Shown: piece after piece, positions 1-12,130 of the stretch | How the letters are laid out: every line of letters begins with the position of its first letter | Position numbering within the stretch: position 1 is the stretch's first letter | Source: Absidia repens | Taxonomy: Eukaryota > Mucoromycota > Mucoromycetes > Mucorales > Cunninghamellaceae | DNA: 64,000 nucleotides | NCBI GenBank assembly: GCA_002105175.1 | Contig: MCGE01000037.1 | Location: 35,001 to 99,000, forward strand | Reading direction: 5' to 3' | The notes under the pieces: model-generated | Seen by the model: only the letters and a program-made list of their open reading frames with translations | What the model was told of the DNA's origin: nothing | Databases searched by the model: none | Made by a program: the position numbers and the translations under genes

Positions 1-12
1 CAAAATACTTAC

Positions 13-838
13 AGCACGCTAGCTTGGTATAATTAGTGGGCCAGACCATTGGTAAGGGGTCACCCGGCACAGCATTTGTATTATGGACATAAGCTGCCCC
101 TGTTTCCTTAAATGATTTCATATCCAACCCAGCAAGTTCCAGCGTCCACCCAGGGGCACCAGATCCACCGGAGAAGCGACTCCACTAGTAGAAGATACAA
201 AAAGTCACATGAGCTTCTATTACTGCCAAAAAAAAAAGGAGTGATGGAATACAACTTACAGTGTCTTGATGTGGGTCAATAAAACAGTAAATATCATAAT
301 CAGCCATAATAGTTATCAAGTCCCGGAGATAGTCGATGAATTCTTCGTCATAAATGCCACGTTTGTGTTCCAAAGCTTCCCAAGGAATCAATAATCGAAG
401 ACAAGTAAAGCCCCAAGCCTTGAGTCGAGCAAAGTGATGACGAGCTTCATCCAATGGAAATGGCCGGTTGACAAAGCTGACATTGGTGTGGTCCCAAAAG
501 GTTTCATCATACAAATGAGTGGAGCCAGCATAAGGACGCGTTGGTAGTTTTGAGGAACCACATACGTTGACACCTCGAATCAGAAGAGTGCGGCCCATAT
601 CATCCTTGAACCATTGACCATGATGGCGTACTGTTGAAATGGAAGCCGTTTTCGTTGTTGCTGGTACAGGTGGTGTTGTTGCACTTGTGTTTGTTGTCGA
701 TTCGTCTTCATCCAAAACAGATTTATTAATACTTGTCAAACTAGTAGAGTTGCTTGATGTCAAAGGGAGTGAGACCGCCTTCACCCTTTCAATATTTTCA
801 TTAAGTGCCACTGGTTCGGTTATATTTTCTGTAACCAT
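13..838 (-). CDS. GH5 family glucosidase, EGCrP2-like (steryl-beta-glucosidase / endoglycoceramidase-related), 3' end outside window
   Basis: Partial gene read leftwards. Exon 1 is 838..260 and exon 2 is 184..13, both ending at GTAAGT donors; the rest lies left of base 1. The join restores the family motif HQDTWSRFSGGSGAPGW. Other family hallmarks are LLIRGVNVCGSSKLP near residue 85, LLIPWEALEH, and MVWPTNYTKLAC at the window edge. Proteins of this type (Cryptococcus EGCrP2 and relatives) hydrolyse ergosteryl-glucoside or glucosylceramide in the cell; the exact substrate here is inferred. The first ~75 residues are Ser/Thr-rich and non-catalytic, with no clear signal peptide. The start is the first ATG of the open frame. 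The catalytic glutamates would be in the missing part, so activity cannot be judged. Confidence 0.85.
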
Positions 839-1351
839 ATTTTCAAGCGAGCCAAGGTATGTATATACGGAAATAAATAGTTGGGATGGTGGTAATAATA
901 AGTGTAAAAAAATAGGAAGAAAAAGTAAGGAAATATTTTGTAGACGGACCTGATCTTAAACTTAGTGGTGTTTTCGGCGATTGAAAAAAGTGCACCTCAA
1001 AAAAAAGGCGAGGGGTATCGTTTGAAAAACCACTTGATCGCAAAGGTGATCAATGACTGATTATATTTGATCATATGATTAATAATAAAACCAAAGTATT
1101 TTTTGTTTTTTTTTTGTTTTTGCATCTAATAAAGTGCTGCTCCTTGATTATTTGCATTAGACACTATAATAATGACAATGTACCTGTAAAATTTTATTAC
1201 AGCCAATCAAAATTCATGCTTCGTTTTTCAAAAGTCACTGCGGCAATCAAATTTTTTTTTTTTTTTTTATAGCTTGTTTTGTTTTCCACTTCTTTTTTTC
1301 TTGGTTGTAATCACTCCTTAGTCCCTCCTACTCGCCCTCTATTTTGTAATC
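839..1351. other. Divergent intergenic region (GH5 gene / TMA46)
   Basis: About 0.5 kb between two divergent genes, so it should hold both promoters. It is AT-rich with T runs near 1095 and 1250-1268 and a pyrimidine-rich stretch just before the TMA46 ATG. No clear TATA box or known operator is seen. Short open frames here lack family features. Confidence 0.6.
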
Positions 1352-2698
1352 ATGCCTCCCAAGAAACAACAAGGAAAGACCAAAGCTGAAAAGGCTAAGT
1401 CAGCAAAGTCGTTGGAAGACAAGACCTTCGGTATGAAGAACAAGAACAAATCGACAAAAGTGCAAAAGTACATCCAAACGGTGAAATCACAAGCCAAGCA
1501 TAACGACGAAGCCAATAAGTCTACTGTCAAACGTGATATTGCTGAAAAGAAAGCGGCTGAAGAAAAACGAAAACTAGAACTCCAGGCTCTCTTCCAGCCT
1601 GTACAAATTGTCCAAAAGGTGCCCTTTGGTACTGATCCCAAGTCTGTTCTCTGTGTCAACTTCAAAAATGGACACTGTGATAAAGGTGTCAAGTGTAAAT
1701 TCTCTCACGACCCCAATGTCAACCGAAAAGTGGATAAGAAGGATCTGTATACCGACTCTCGAAAGGAAAAAGAAGCTGGTAAGGTTAGAAAAGAAATACC
1801 TGATATGGGGTTGCCTATGTTATTGACACTTTGTTTTTTCTTATCTAGATACAATGGACGGATGGGATCAAGAAAAACTGGAAAAAGTGGTTAATAGCAA
1901 GTCTGGAAAGCAACCTCCTACGGATATTGTCTGCAAGTACTTTTTGGAAGCTATCGAAAACAACAAATACGGTTGGTTTTGGGAATGTACTGGTGGTAAG
2001 TGACAGAAAACACATGCGACTTTAAATCAATATCACATGGTCTAATTGCAATAATATATTATCTCAATTACAGGTGTGGACTGTAAATATAAGCATGCTC
2101 TTCCACCAGGCTTTATTTTGAAATCCAAGAACAGCAAAGTCGAAGAAAAGTCTGAAATCTCTCTGGAAGAATTTTTGGAATCAGAAGTAAGTATTGTTAG
2201 CGGAAGCGAAGGATGGCACCCATATCATAGTCAAAATCAATGACTTACATCTTTGATATTTATATATTTTAGCGTCATAAACTGGGATCTAATCTTACAC
2301 CTGTCACTCTGGAAACATTCAATGAATGGAAGAAGAGCCGTATGGTTAAAAAGGATGCGGATGAAGCTGCTGTGCGGAAAGCCAAGGAAACTCGATGGAA
2401 GGCTGGCCGATCTCAAGGCATGTCTGGTCGTGATCTATTTGATTTCAACCCTGCTTTGGCCGAAAATGACGATGATGATGATGATGCTTTTGATCTTACA
2501 ACTTATGACCGGGATGAAGTGGAACGAGAAAAGGATAGATTAGAACAAGAACGAATTGCAACCTTGATGATGGGTGGTTTGTCAGTAGAACAAGGTAAGA
2601 GGAAACAACCCACAGAATGAAAATCAGGAAATCTATATTAACATAACTTTTTGTATATGTCTATTTTAGCTGCTGCTGTAGTAGTAAATGAAAAATAA
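1352..2698 (+). CDS. TMA46: CCCH zinc-finger protein TMA46/ZC3H15 (DFRP1), partner of DRG GTPases
   Basis: Five exons: 1352..1778, 1849..1995, 2074..2186, 2273..2594, 2670..2698, giving 345 residues. The Lys-rich N-terminus ([16 protein letters not shown]) and the [11 protein letters not shown] stretch are typical of the family. Two CCCH fingers follow: [19 protein letters not shown] near residues 117-135, and a second from [10 protein letters not shown] to CKYKH split by intron 2. Next come the conserved SLEEFLE and [13 protein letters not shown] segments (the DFRP region that contacts the DRG/Rbg1 GTPase), an Asp run, and a short AAAVVVNEK tail. In yeast this protein binds Rbg1 on translating ribosomes. 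The TAA stop lies within an AATAAA hexamer (2694-2699), so the poly(A) signal overlaps the end of the CDS. Confidence 0.93.
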
Positions 2699-3179
2699 AG
2701 TTTTTTTTTTTTTTTTTGCCCCATTTTATACTGTCTAATATTATTGATTATGATGCCACATTTATAGTCATTCTGTGAATGAAATAAATGTAGTACGCTT
2801 GATTTTTATTGTTTGTGTTGACAATAATAATAAAAAATGGTGTATTTGGAATGATTATGAATCATTGGATTTTTTGTGTATTTGGGAAAGACACTAGAGT
2901 AATTAGAGAACTGGGAACAGTAGGGATAGATATAGTTGATATTTACCTACCAAAGTAAGCAGGTGGGTAGTCTATTAAAAGCATGTACATTTTCGATCAG
3001 ATAGCAAATACAGAGACATTGTTAAAGAAAAAAGTGATGTTGGAATCTGGTATGAACGCTTTCATATACTATAAAGTCCCATGCGCAGCCTAGTTTAGTG
3101 ATATATTGGCAGGACAGGAATATGTCCAGATTTAAAGTGACTAGGGTCTGAAAACCAGTCGCTGTTACTGTGTGGGAAA

Positions 3180-4120
3180 GTAATCATGGTGAACTAGTAA
3201 ACAGGTGCTTGATAGGGCACTCAAAAAACAACATTGCTCGCTATATGATAGGTCAGAGGATGGTTAATGAAATAATAAAAAAGGATATATTTTATTCAAG
3301 CTTATTGGTAGATACTATACTCAAGAAGAGGGGTTCATTGTGACAAAGGATCTAATAGAGGTACCATCGAGAAGGTTAGCATGGGAGGTGAAGAATGGTC
3401 AATGCTAATCTAAAGGGGCAAGTGCAAAATATGGGCTGGTATACTGTACAAGATATGAGAAGAACTAATGAGATATCTTTTATTGAGGTAAAACAAGTCA
3501 ACACCGATCAATTGTCGGTAATGGTAGCAATAAAAAAACAAGGATCTATTACTCAAGACTTGAGAGAGATCAATGGGACATTTCATTAAAGAATGTATAA
3601 TTAAATAACTTTTATTAGGACAAAGATACAGACTACGGAGAAACTAAGACTGAACTAAACTAATGAAGGCTCCGAAAAGCCAACTAACGGTGGTTCTAAA
3701 TCCTAGATCCAAAATGAAAGGGTTCCCCATGCATGTTGTAATCACTGAGCTAAAAACACTTCTAAACTAGTTCTGACACTATTCTAAGGTCAACATGGTC
3801 CCATTGAAGTCGAATGGTGAAGAAAAAATAAAGAGAGAGAAAAAATAATCCAGAAGAGAGTCGCGAAAATAAAAAAGGCGGGGGGAGAGAAAAATAAATA
3901 TTCACGTGTACGGGATTTGAAATGTTTTCTGTGGTGTCATACCTTGCTGAACTGCAGTTAGTTCTGACTATTTCCCTATTTTTTTCGATAGCCTTTTCAT
4001 TTCAATGAGAAAACCACACAATATGGTCCCAGAAATATCTGTATTGCTAGATATAGCATGACTACACACATCAGAATAACGACGCAATTTCCATTTCCCG
4101 CTGTTACCTTACTGTCGATT
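3180..4120 (-). repeat. Dispersed repeat family member, long copy
   Basis: Strand is given so that the plus orientation reads AATAAA. This stretch shares ordered blocks with copies near 22.6, 46.4 and 59.9 kb, for example GGGACATTTCATT (3577), CTAAACTAATGAAGGCTCC (3655), AAAATGAAAGGGTTCCCC (3711), CTTCTAAACTAGTTCTGACA (3759), and a right part with GAACTGCAGT (3950). It sits between convergent genes. No terminal inverted repeats or coding capacity were recognised, so its class is unknown. Confidence 0.75.
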
Positions 4121-4713
4121 TCTAATTACTGTAAAAAGGCATAAATGCCATAACGATAGCTTGGGGTTCGTCTATTTGTGAATATGTATATGGCACTTAG
4201 TATGATAAAACAATCCATGTATTTTATGGAACAGGAGGTTAATGAGATCGATACGCTGATAATGTTTAAACCGCGCAAAATCATCTATGACTTAGGCACA
4301 AAGTGGGGGGGGATGGAGTATCCCACATCTTTTCCTAGCCATTACGTGTGTCCCAGAACTCTGATTAATAATTTATAACTTACTTTTAACACACTTATTG
4401 TAAAGTTTGGAAATTCTCTGACAGTCACCTCACCAAAAAGAGTCGGTGTTACTGTATGCTTTATCGCCTACACCATTTTTGGGTGTAAGGATCCGATACC
4501 ACATAGAAATAGTAATCTTTTTTTTTTTTTTTTCACGGCTCCACAATAGTTTTTTTTTTTGCAATCCCATTCATATACTCATATCCACAAAATTTTCACG
4601 CACAAATATATTGACATAGATATACACATACAGACATGAATTCATAAATATCCAACTTAATGGCTTGATAAATAAAAGTTGTACGTTTTATTTTAAAAGG
4701 TCAGGAGTATATA

Positions 4714-4822
4714 ATATTTATATATATATATATATTGACAACAAAGGTGGGGAGGAATGAATATAAAACAAAAATGGAATGCGGTTGAGTATATATATAT
4801 GTATATATATATATATATATAC
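4714..4822. repeat. AT dinucleotide microsatellites
   Basis: Two TA/AT tracts (about 4714-4736 and 4790-4821) near the 3' end of the kelch gene. Confidence 0.85.
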
Positions 4823-4908
4823 AAGATAAAATAAAATAAAAAGGAAATGGTGGTAATTTGTAAAGATGGGGAAGGATGAAGACAAACTATAAATAATAAA
4901 AGTAAAAA

Positions 4909-7900
4909 CTAAAGAGGTGTAGATTTGGGTGTAGAGCCATGTTGAGGGGAGGATGATGAAGATATTGAGCTTGAAGAATCGTGTCGATCTACTAATTCAT
5001 AGTCACCACTTTTGGCCGGTTTTGTCCCTTTAATGCTGTTGTCCAGGTCAAATTTTTCTTCAGGCGGTCCATCGTTGTGGGTATTGTGTAGTAATGGATC
5101 ACCGAGCGTGGCATTATCTGCCGGGCCTCCACGGCGCCTCAACGATCCCAGTTTTGCCTTATTTGCGTTGTCGAGTGATCGGAAGACCTCATCATCAACA
5201 TAGTATGCCTTGAATAGTAGTTCCATAACCTGCATTCGCTCTTCCACACGGCTGATTCGTTGAGATTCAGTTTCATTGCCCAAGTTGTTAAAGTCAGTAA
5301 CGCTGAAACGTTTGTGTACAGGATGTACCAAAGGAATACCAGACGCATCAGTAGTTTTGAACTTGCTTTGTAAACCACGTAGTAGAGACCGCTTCATATC
5401 ACCCACAGACCACCGATGCACCACACCCCAGGGACTGCGTGGACGGTAGCCAAAGAGCCAGGCTTGTAATGCAAGAAGTAATCCAAAGATGCCACCAACA
5501 AAGCCAAGAGCGTTCACCAAAGTGTACATTTTGACTTCACGTTTTGTATTGTTCATATAGTTGTCTGGTGTCACAGCAATCACGCCAATACCTGGTTGCA
5601 TTTGGGAATAATTTGGGTTTGCAGCTTCCATCCTAAAACTTGTTTCAATTTCTGGAGTTGAATTGGTAACTGGTAAAAAGCCGACATAGTTCCATCCAAC
5701 ATCTTGCAAATATTGGTGATCCGAGAGAGTGTATCCCATTGAACTGTAGGTGAAAGGGGCTACACTAAAGACGTTCGAAGTTTGTAAGTCATTGTTTTCC
5801 GCATTTTGCCAGTTTAAAACATCGTCAAAAGAGAGAAGGACAGGGGTTCCATCGTTGATGTTGTAGATTTTTGCATTGGGATCCATTGCTTTTGGAAATG
5901 CCGATAAGTGGATACGAGCTGATGTGATAGTTGGATCACCAAATAGTGTAAAAATAAGACGAGATCCATTGTTGTTGCCACTTGTTGCTGATAACTGGAA
6001 GTATGCATCTGTCCGGAATAAATAACAGCTCACCGTACCAAGTTTATCTGCAAAGTATGGTCGGAAGACAGTCATATCGAGGGGTTGAATAAATTGATTG
6101 CATGAATATCCAACGCTGGTTTGACAGTTGACTGCGGGGTTTCGTGGGTCAGTAGCATCAGGGTAGGTTGGGTATCCATCGAAGCAAAATCGAACATCTA
6201 GGAAAAGACAAGACAACAGTAAATAAAATGCTTGATCAATTCCTTCTCACCAATTTCCAACTAGCTTACCAGGAACATCGACAGCAGCGGTAGAAGTTTG
6301 AATGGTTTGAGTAACATTGGGACTAGTCACTGCTTGACGGACAACAAATGCAAGGAAGATGAAGAAGATAAACAGTAGGAAGATTTGGAAGCACATTCGA
6401 GTTGTTTCTGCCCATAAAGGTTCCCCAGATCTACAAAGGGAAATACAAAATAGGATGTTGAGTGAATCTACATAATAATCATTACTACAACAGGGTTTCA
6501 TACCTAGGTTTCCATATGTCAGAATGAATTCGCGTAATGAGCCAACGAATGTAGCGGCCAAATCGCCACGCCAGGAAGCAAATAATAATAAGAAGAACAA
6601 CACATGCTATAGACACCCCAACTATAACACCCGTAGACAGACCAAAAGAGTATGAATTATCATCACCGGTGAAGGATCGGACCCATGAATAGGTCTGAGT
6701 ATCAAGTGCATTGATGTCATTGTAGAAATGTGCATTTGATGCACCTAAAATAGAAATGTTTGTATTATTTGGTTAGTTGATATAACCCAGCTTTTTTGAG
6801 TTTTTTTCCTTCTGCTCTTACCAAAAGTAACTGTCAAGTGTTTGTCGTCCAACATTTCTGCAACAGCATTACCACGGCGCGATGCTGGGACACCGTCAAT
6901 TGCAGGCGAAGACCATGTCCAAGTATCTGTATCCAGAACATAAACCGAATTGACGGCAGCAAACTGTCGAGGAGGGCCATTGTTGTCACCACCAAACATT
7001 ATAATTTTGGTCCCATTTACTAGCGACAGCATAAAACGAAAAGGTTAGGATGTTGATATATAACAGCATAAGACTGACAAAAAACAAAAAAACAAAAAAA
7101 AAACAAAAAAGAACAAAAAAAAACCTTACCTAATGTGGCGGTATGGTGAGCTCTAGGTGTGGGTAATACGTTGTTAGTAGCAGTTGTCGTATTGACCATG
7201 TTCCATTGGTTTGTTGTTGTGTCGAAGACCTGTAATTGAGTCATAGGGGCTAAACCTCCTTGAGCATAGTCCATGGAAATAATCGCACCTCCAAGAATCA
7301 CCAATTTCCCGTTGCTATAAATGGAAAGAAGAAGAGTAAGTAAAAATAACCTATCATTCATCTTTCCTCACAGATATATAATTTTTTACAAGAAAAAAAA
7401 ATTACCTTGTGAGAGTTGCGGTGTGACCATATCGACGAACATCGGGAGCAGTAAGAGAGGTGAATGCCATAGAAGAGGGATCAAAAAGCCAAAAATCAGC
7501 AAAGATAAATGTAGTATTCAATGTGCCACCATAAATGTAGATTCTGCCGGTATTTGGATCAGAAGTTGCTGTATGGAGCCAACGGTTTAGCGGAGACGCG
7601 GTCGTATTTGTCACGTTGTTGGGGTTACTCTGAGAAGACCAGGTAGTTGTATCGAAGTTGTACTGGTAAATTTGCAATGGTAAAGCTTGATTCACTGTTG
7701 CATTGGAAATACCCCAAGGACAACCATAGAATTTCCATCTTTAGAGATAACTGCTCGACCATAAGATGTAGCAGGGGGTGTATTTTTTTGAGGCAGAGAA
7801 GACCAGGTGTAACCAATAGGTGTCTGAGTCAGCTGATTCAAGTCGTTGGTGTATTTTTCCTTGTTGCTTTCACCACCAAACACAATAATAGACTGTCCGC

Positions 7901-8033
7901 GTTTATCAGCTGCCAATCCCTGTTTGAACGGCATGGTGACAAGTAGATCCGATTGAGGGAAGTATCCATCAGTTGAGCTGATAAAAAAGATGCATGTCAA
8001 TAATAGCAGTATCGTAATGAGTTGATGCGTCAT
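4909..8033 (-). CDS. Kelch-repeat, single-pass or few-pass membrane protein, with one-base frameshift
   Basis: Six exons: 8033..7406, 7314..7130, 7019..6822, 6744..6504, 6430..6270, 6197..4909. With one base added back the length would be about 900 residues. A signal peptide (MTHQLITILLLLTCIFFISS) precedes a beta-propeller of kelch repeats: SIIVFGGES, IYIYGGTLN, KLVILGGAI, KIIMFGGDN, each with downstream NxW or DTxTWTW-type strands and many N-glycosylation sequons. A membrane helix follows (VIVGVSIACVVLLIIICFLAW), then a second hydrophobic segment (MCFQIFLLFIFFIFLAFVV), a long conserved region, another hydrophobic segment near GFVGGIFGLLLALQAWLF, and a Ser-rich tail. The reading frame breaks at the GGGG run 7715-7712, where VVLG must continue as GISNATV. 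The lesion may be an assembly error or real inactivation. Function is unknown; this looks like a surface protein. Confidence 0.8.
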
Positions 8034-9464
8034 TTTGGATATTCAAAATATAGGGTATAAATATATATAAATATATATAAATATATATATAGATATAGAT
8101 ATATATAATAGAATAAAGAAACAGAAGGGAAGGAGAAGAAAAAGAAAATAGAAGGAGTGAAAGAAAGAAAAAATAGATAGTGGATTTTTTTTTTTTGAAA
8201 AGAAAATGCCACATTCTGAGTTTAAATATACACTGTTCAGGTCCCTCACTCCCCTTAAAGGACCATTTGTTTCCAAGCTTTTACGGTTATGGAAGGTGAT
8301 GGTCTTTTTATAGTTCTCGGCCTTGAACACCTCTAAAAATACAATCTGCTTTTACTTAACCCTTTTTTTAAAAATGAAAACTTGAAGGTATAGAATATTG
8401 TACTATGATAATGATATTTTTAGCGATCATGAGACTTCACCGTTAAAGCTTAAATATATCATCGATTTCTTACGTTATTTTAATCACACTACTGCTTCGA
8501 CATTAGAAGTGCCAATTTAAACAGCGGGGTCTAGATTTCTGGTAGAATCTTCCTTGGGTCCTTTTAATTCATCAAAATTGACTTTCTTTGTCTCCTCTTT
8601 CCTGCAGAATGGAAAAACAAAACAAATGAAACCATTCACTAAGCCTACCTACAAGCCCTGTGCTCCTGGCTCTGACTAACGATCTCCGCTTCGTTGAAGA
8701 GCCAGATCAACCATTGAATTCGATGATTGGTTTTTCGTATGAGCCAGGTGAGCCTTGTGTACCCAATTGATTGCTACAAATTCCAAAATTTACACTAAGG
8801 CTTCCTGAATCTGAATCACAGGATGATCTCGAAAGAACTGCCTGTGTTACGATAGCTACCAATTTCGTTTCAGCATCAGACAATGCTGACTATGTAAAAA
8901 AAAAAAAAAAAAAAATGAGGTCATTGTCTTTTTGAGCTATCTGTCAAATGTTGATCACTTGCCGTTGGTGACGATAGTAATGGTTTGGTGTGTGCAATGC
9001 TAACATTGGAGCTATTCGCTATTCACACCTTTGACTTTTTTTCGCTATAAGCCAGTGAAACTATTCATGTATCTACCATTCATCTAATAATACCAAATCA
9101 TATTTATGCCGATGATATTTTGACAACATCTTGCAGATCAGAAGTCGGCAATTAGAAATAAAATAATGAGGCCAAATCAAGTCCCATAATTTCGCCCAAC
9201 TTCTGTGCATTAAAACAAACATAGATTAATTTGTACCCTGGAGAGTGATAAAGTTGAAAGAGTAAATTCAAAGATTTTCTTGTCTTTTTTTTTAATTACA
9301 CAGAATTTAACATCAATGGCAGTAGAATTCCATTACCGTTCCAGGCTGGCACGGATGGCCTGACAACCAAATTTTATCAACTATCTTTCGGTCGGAATCT
9401 GAATCACAATATAATTGAACAGCTGGTGACTTTTTCTTTCTCTCAGATTTGCCTTTCCACTATA
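8034..9464. other. Divergent intergenic region, 1.4 kb
   Basis: Lies between the starts of the kelch gene (-) and THO1 (+). It contains a TA-rich microsatellite (about 8048-8108), a purine tract (about 8115-8172, pyrimidine on the kelch sense strand, probably its 5' leader), and an A21 run near 8898. The three overlapping minus-strand open frames here are low complexity. No gene is seen. Confidence 0.6.
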
Positions 9465-10539
9465 ATGACTGAAAAATACAAGTCTTTCAAGGTCAAGGAA
9501 CTTCAAGGTAATATAAAGAATGATGAATACTCATGGACCATTTAACCTAAATCGATCTACCTTTTCGATAGAGCTTCTACAGAAAACAGGTCTTCCTCAC
9601 ACTGGAAAGAAGGAAGAGCTCATTGAAAGATTATTGAAACACGACGAGACCAAAGCCCTTGAACTAGAATCCTTAGAAGCTGAATTCGGCAACTTGGATG
9701 ATTTTGATGAAGCGAAACTCAACTTGGAGTAAGTCTTAGAAAGCAAATACATGGAAGTGAGTTAGCTGACTAATACATATTTTATTTTCGCGTTGCGGTC
9801 CGTCATAGTGAGCTTGCTGACGCTGACCTCAAGCCTTTCCAGCCTGAAGACAAAGAAAAGCCTCTCGAGTCAATAATATCCTCCAGTACAGCAAACACAA
9901 TATCGACCGATAACCCTACGACTACTGCTCAGGAATCGATCATCAAGGAAGATTCTGGCTTCAAATTCAACCCTATCGTTTTCGACAAAAAAGCAGCAGC
10001 GTCTTCTAACAGTGGCAGTACCCATGCACAGGCTATCACGACCAAGGACAAGGCGACTACTGAAGCAGAACGGAAATTGGAACGGGCAAAACGATTCGGT
10101 GTACAAGTCGACGAAAAAACAAAACAGGAAATACGGGCAGCAAGATTCGGAACAGCCAAGACTTCTTCTATTACCAGTCTTCGACAAGCACCTGTCAAAA
10201 CATCACCCACTCCGAAGGTAAACAACAAAGGATTTAGGCTAACATTTGATTATATGTGGTAAAAGTTCTGCTTTGTATATTAACGGTTTTATCGTTTTTT
10301 TTATAGGGCATCGATCCCGAAGTTCTTAGGAAACGCGCTGAACGGTTTGGATTACCTGATAAAACCACAAAATTGTCAAAAAGAACGACTACTTTATCTC
10401 CTGAAGAAGAAGAGAAAAAACGGAAGCGGGCTGAACGATTTGGAGGTGGTGTCAACGTAAGTACCGAGATATATTAGTGGAAAGAATTGTCATCTAACCT
10501 CCTTTCTCTTTGATGCCTTAGAAAAAAATGAAGAACTAG
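9465..10539 (+). CDS. THO1: SAP-domain mRNP biogenesis protein, THO1/SARNP (CIP29)-like
   Basis: Five exons: 9465..9507, 9572..9728, 9809..10217, 10307..10456, 10522..10539, giving 258 residues. The SAP domain is at residues ~5-38 (FKVKELQELLQKTG, then HTGKKEELIERLLKHD), a DNA/RNA-binding helix-extended-helix. A linker and three repeats of the (K/R)AxRFG type follow (RAKRFGV, RAARFGT, RAERFGL/RAERFGG), the motif used by Tho1/SARNP to bind the DEAD-box helicase Sub2/UAP56. The C-terminus is basic (NKKMKN). Predicted nuclear role: packaging and export of mRNA with the TREX complex. A likely poly(A) signal AATAAA lies at 10652-10657. The start is the only ATG that makes the SAP domain complete. 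Confidence 0.9.
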
Positions 10540-10959
10540 ATTTATTCTACTAGATTTATCCTACTGGATTATATTCATATTTTATTCTTGTTTAGATTTA
10601 GTATCACCATTATATTATGTTTTATATTACATTTGTCTTCCTTTTGTGTACAATAAAAGCTCTGGCGGTCCGCTGGACCTTTTGGAAATCTCTCGACTTA
10701 CTACGTGTCAGAGTTTTTTTTATCGAAAAGTGGGTTTTGATGGGAAGGGATGAGAGCCTCTGCCTTTTCGAACTATAGTGACAGCCCCTTGGGGCCTTAC
10801 CGTCGTGCTCAGCGCTCGTTAATTGTATCTTTTTTTTTGTGTTGAAACAGAAATCTTGGATAGTGTAAAAAAAGTCGATTCAGGCTCCGCACACATGATT
10901 CTATTTTTTAAACTCCAATTTTTTCCCCTTTTTTCCCCCTTTCTTTCTTCCTTTTTCCT

Positions 10960-11230
10960 TCATGAAAGTTGGTGGCAAGGCTCATGGGGATACTAGTGAT
11001 CTAGGATTAGTATTAGGATTTGAATTAGAGGCATTTTCAAAAATGCAAAACAAACATCATGGTGAAACCCTTTCATTTTGTATTCGTGATTTCAAACTTC
11101 CACTAGATTAGCCTTCATTTTAGAATAATGCCTTAGCTTAAGTTAGCGTTAGCTGTCATAGTTTACACTGTATGCGTAACTTAATTAAACATGTCTTGTT
11201 TTTTTACCAAAAATCTTTTTCATGCCTTTT
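10960..11230 (+). repeat. Dispersed repeat family member, diverged forward copy
   Basis: Shares the blocks GGTGAAACCCTTTCATTTTG, ATTCGTGATTTC and GCCTTCATTTTAG with other copies. It begins with the GATTAGTATTAGGATT block that matches GATTAGTGTTAGGACT at 58,193. It ends near a run of T after AACATGTCTTG. Confidence 0.65.
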
Positions 11231-11785
11231 ATTGTCTCGTTGAATGGGCATTAGTAAAATCCGGAGTGTGTGTGTGTATTTATGTGTAGGAAGAAAGGCA
11301 TGTGCTTGTTAAAAAAAGCCCCACTTCAGAATATTTTGTTGCCTGTCTCCTCTGCATTTCGCACTTGAGTGAAATATATAGAGTAGCAATGGTAAAGCTA
11401 GTATTAATGCAAATTATTCTGGTGCGGGGTTAAATACTGGTGACTCAATAGGAAAAAGAAAATTGCGGTGATATTGATCTTTGAAATGTCAGTAGATCAA
11501 TATTGCAAAGTCATAGACTTCAAGCTCCATAAGAATGCTATCAGTCTGAAAAAAAATACAGCGTATTTTACCACTGCATTTAACACTATATAGAGTAGCA
11601 ATGGTGGGGATTGTATATGCCAATTATCAAAGCTTGTCAATTTTTTGAAATTTGAAATGGCCCTCATTTTTCGCTGGATATGAGTTGAAAATGATACTAT
11701 CCCAACTATTATTATTCTATATACCCACACAGTGAAATTCAGAGGAGTAGAAACAGAATATTCAGTAGTGAATTTTTTCTAACAC

Positions 11786-11787
11786 AA

Positions 11788-11843
<56 letters not shown>
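11786..11843. repeat. CACATA hexanucleotide minisatellite
   Basis: About nine tandem CACATA units. Perfect and spacer-free, so not a CRISPR array. Confidence 0.9.
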
Positions 11844-11889
11844 GGGATTTATTTTTAAGCGCAGAGATACGATCCCCATTCAATACGAT

Positions 11890-12060
11890 AATTAAACGCG
11901 TGAAGCACATTAATGGTAAAAGATGATATTCTTAATTCAGATATAGATATAGAACATGACACCCAAATACTAAGCTAACTAATAAATAGTTTCCATAATA
12001 CTATTCTAAGATGGAGGCAAATCTAATGATAGTCAAAATCACGAATCCAAAATGATTTGC
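11890..12060 (-). repeat. Dispersed repeat family member, short reverse copy
   Basis: CTAAGCTAACTAATAAATAG and AAATCACGAATCCAAAATGA match the copy at 47.34-47.46 kb and, inverted, the copy at 10.98-11.2 kb. This copy is truncated just before the 3' end of the DUF2009 gene. Confidence 0.6.
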
Positions 12061-12130
12061 TTTTTTCAAAGCTTTTATTTCAACAATTTTCTAACTAAAT
12101 ATTTATCCCAAGAAACACTAATAATTTATT

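Larger units (their letters stand above)
2699..4908. other. Convergent intergenic region, 2.2 kb, repeat-bearing
   Basis: Lies between the 3' ends of TMA46 (+) and the kelch gene (-). It holds T16 (2701-2716), a dispersed repeat copy (about 3180-4120) and two AT microsatellites. Open frames of 60-66 residues inside it fall in the repeat and show no conserved protein features. I see no gene. Confidence 0.7.
10540..12130. other. Convergent intergenic region, 1.6 kb, two inverted repeat copies
   Basis: Lies between the 3' ends of THO1 (+) and the DUF2009 gene (-). It holds two inverted members of the dispersed repeat family, a CACATA minisatellite, and a short direct repeat (TATATAGAGTAGCAATGG near 11375 and 11588). 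No gene is seen. Confidence 0.65.

Noticed and set aside
3395..3589. 64-codon ORF in the repeat copy at 3.2-4.1 kb
   Set aside because: The frame is not kept in the other copies of the repeat, so it is not a conserved coding region.
7969..8330. Three minus-strand ORFs upstream of the kelch start
   Set aside because: They translate TA-repeat and pyrimidine-rich leader sequence (Ile/Tyr/Phe runs), with no conserved motif.
11786..11843. Possible CRISPR-like array
   Set aside because: It is a perfect CACATA tandem repeat with no spacers, in a eukaryotic context.
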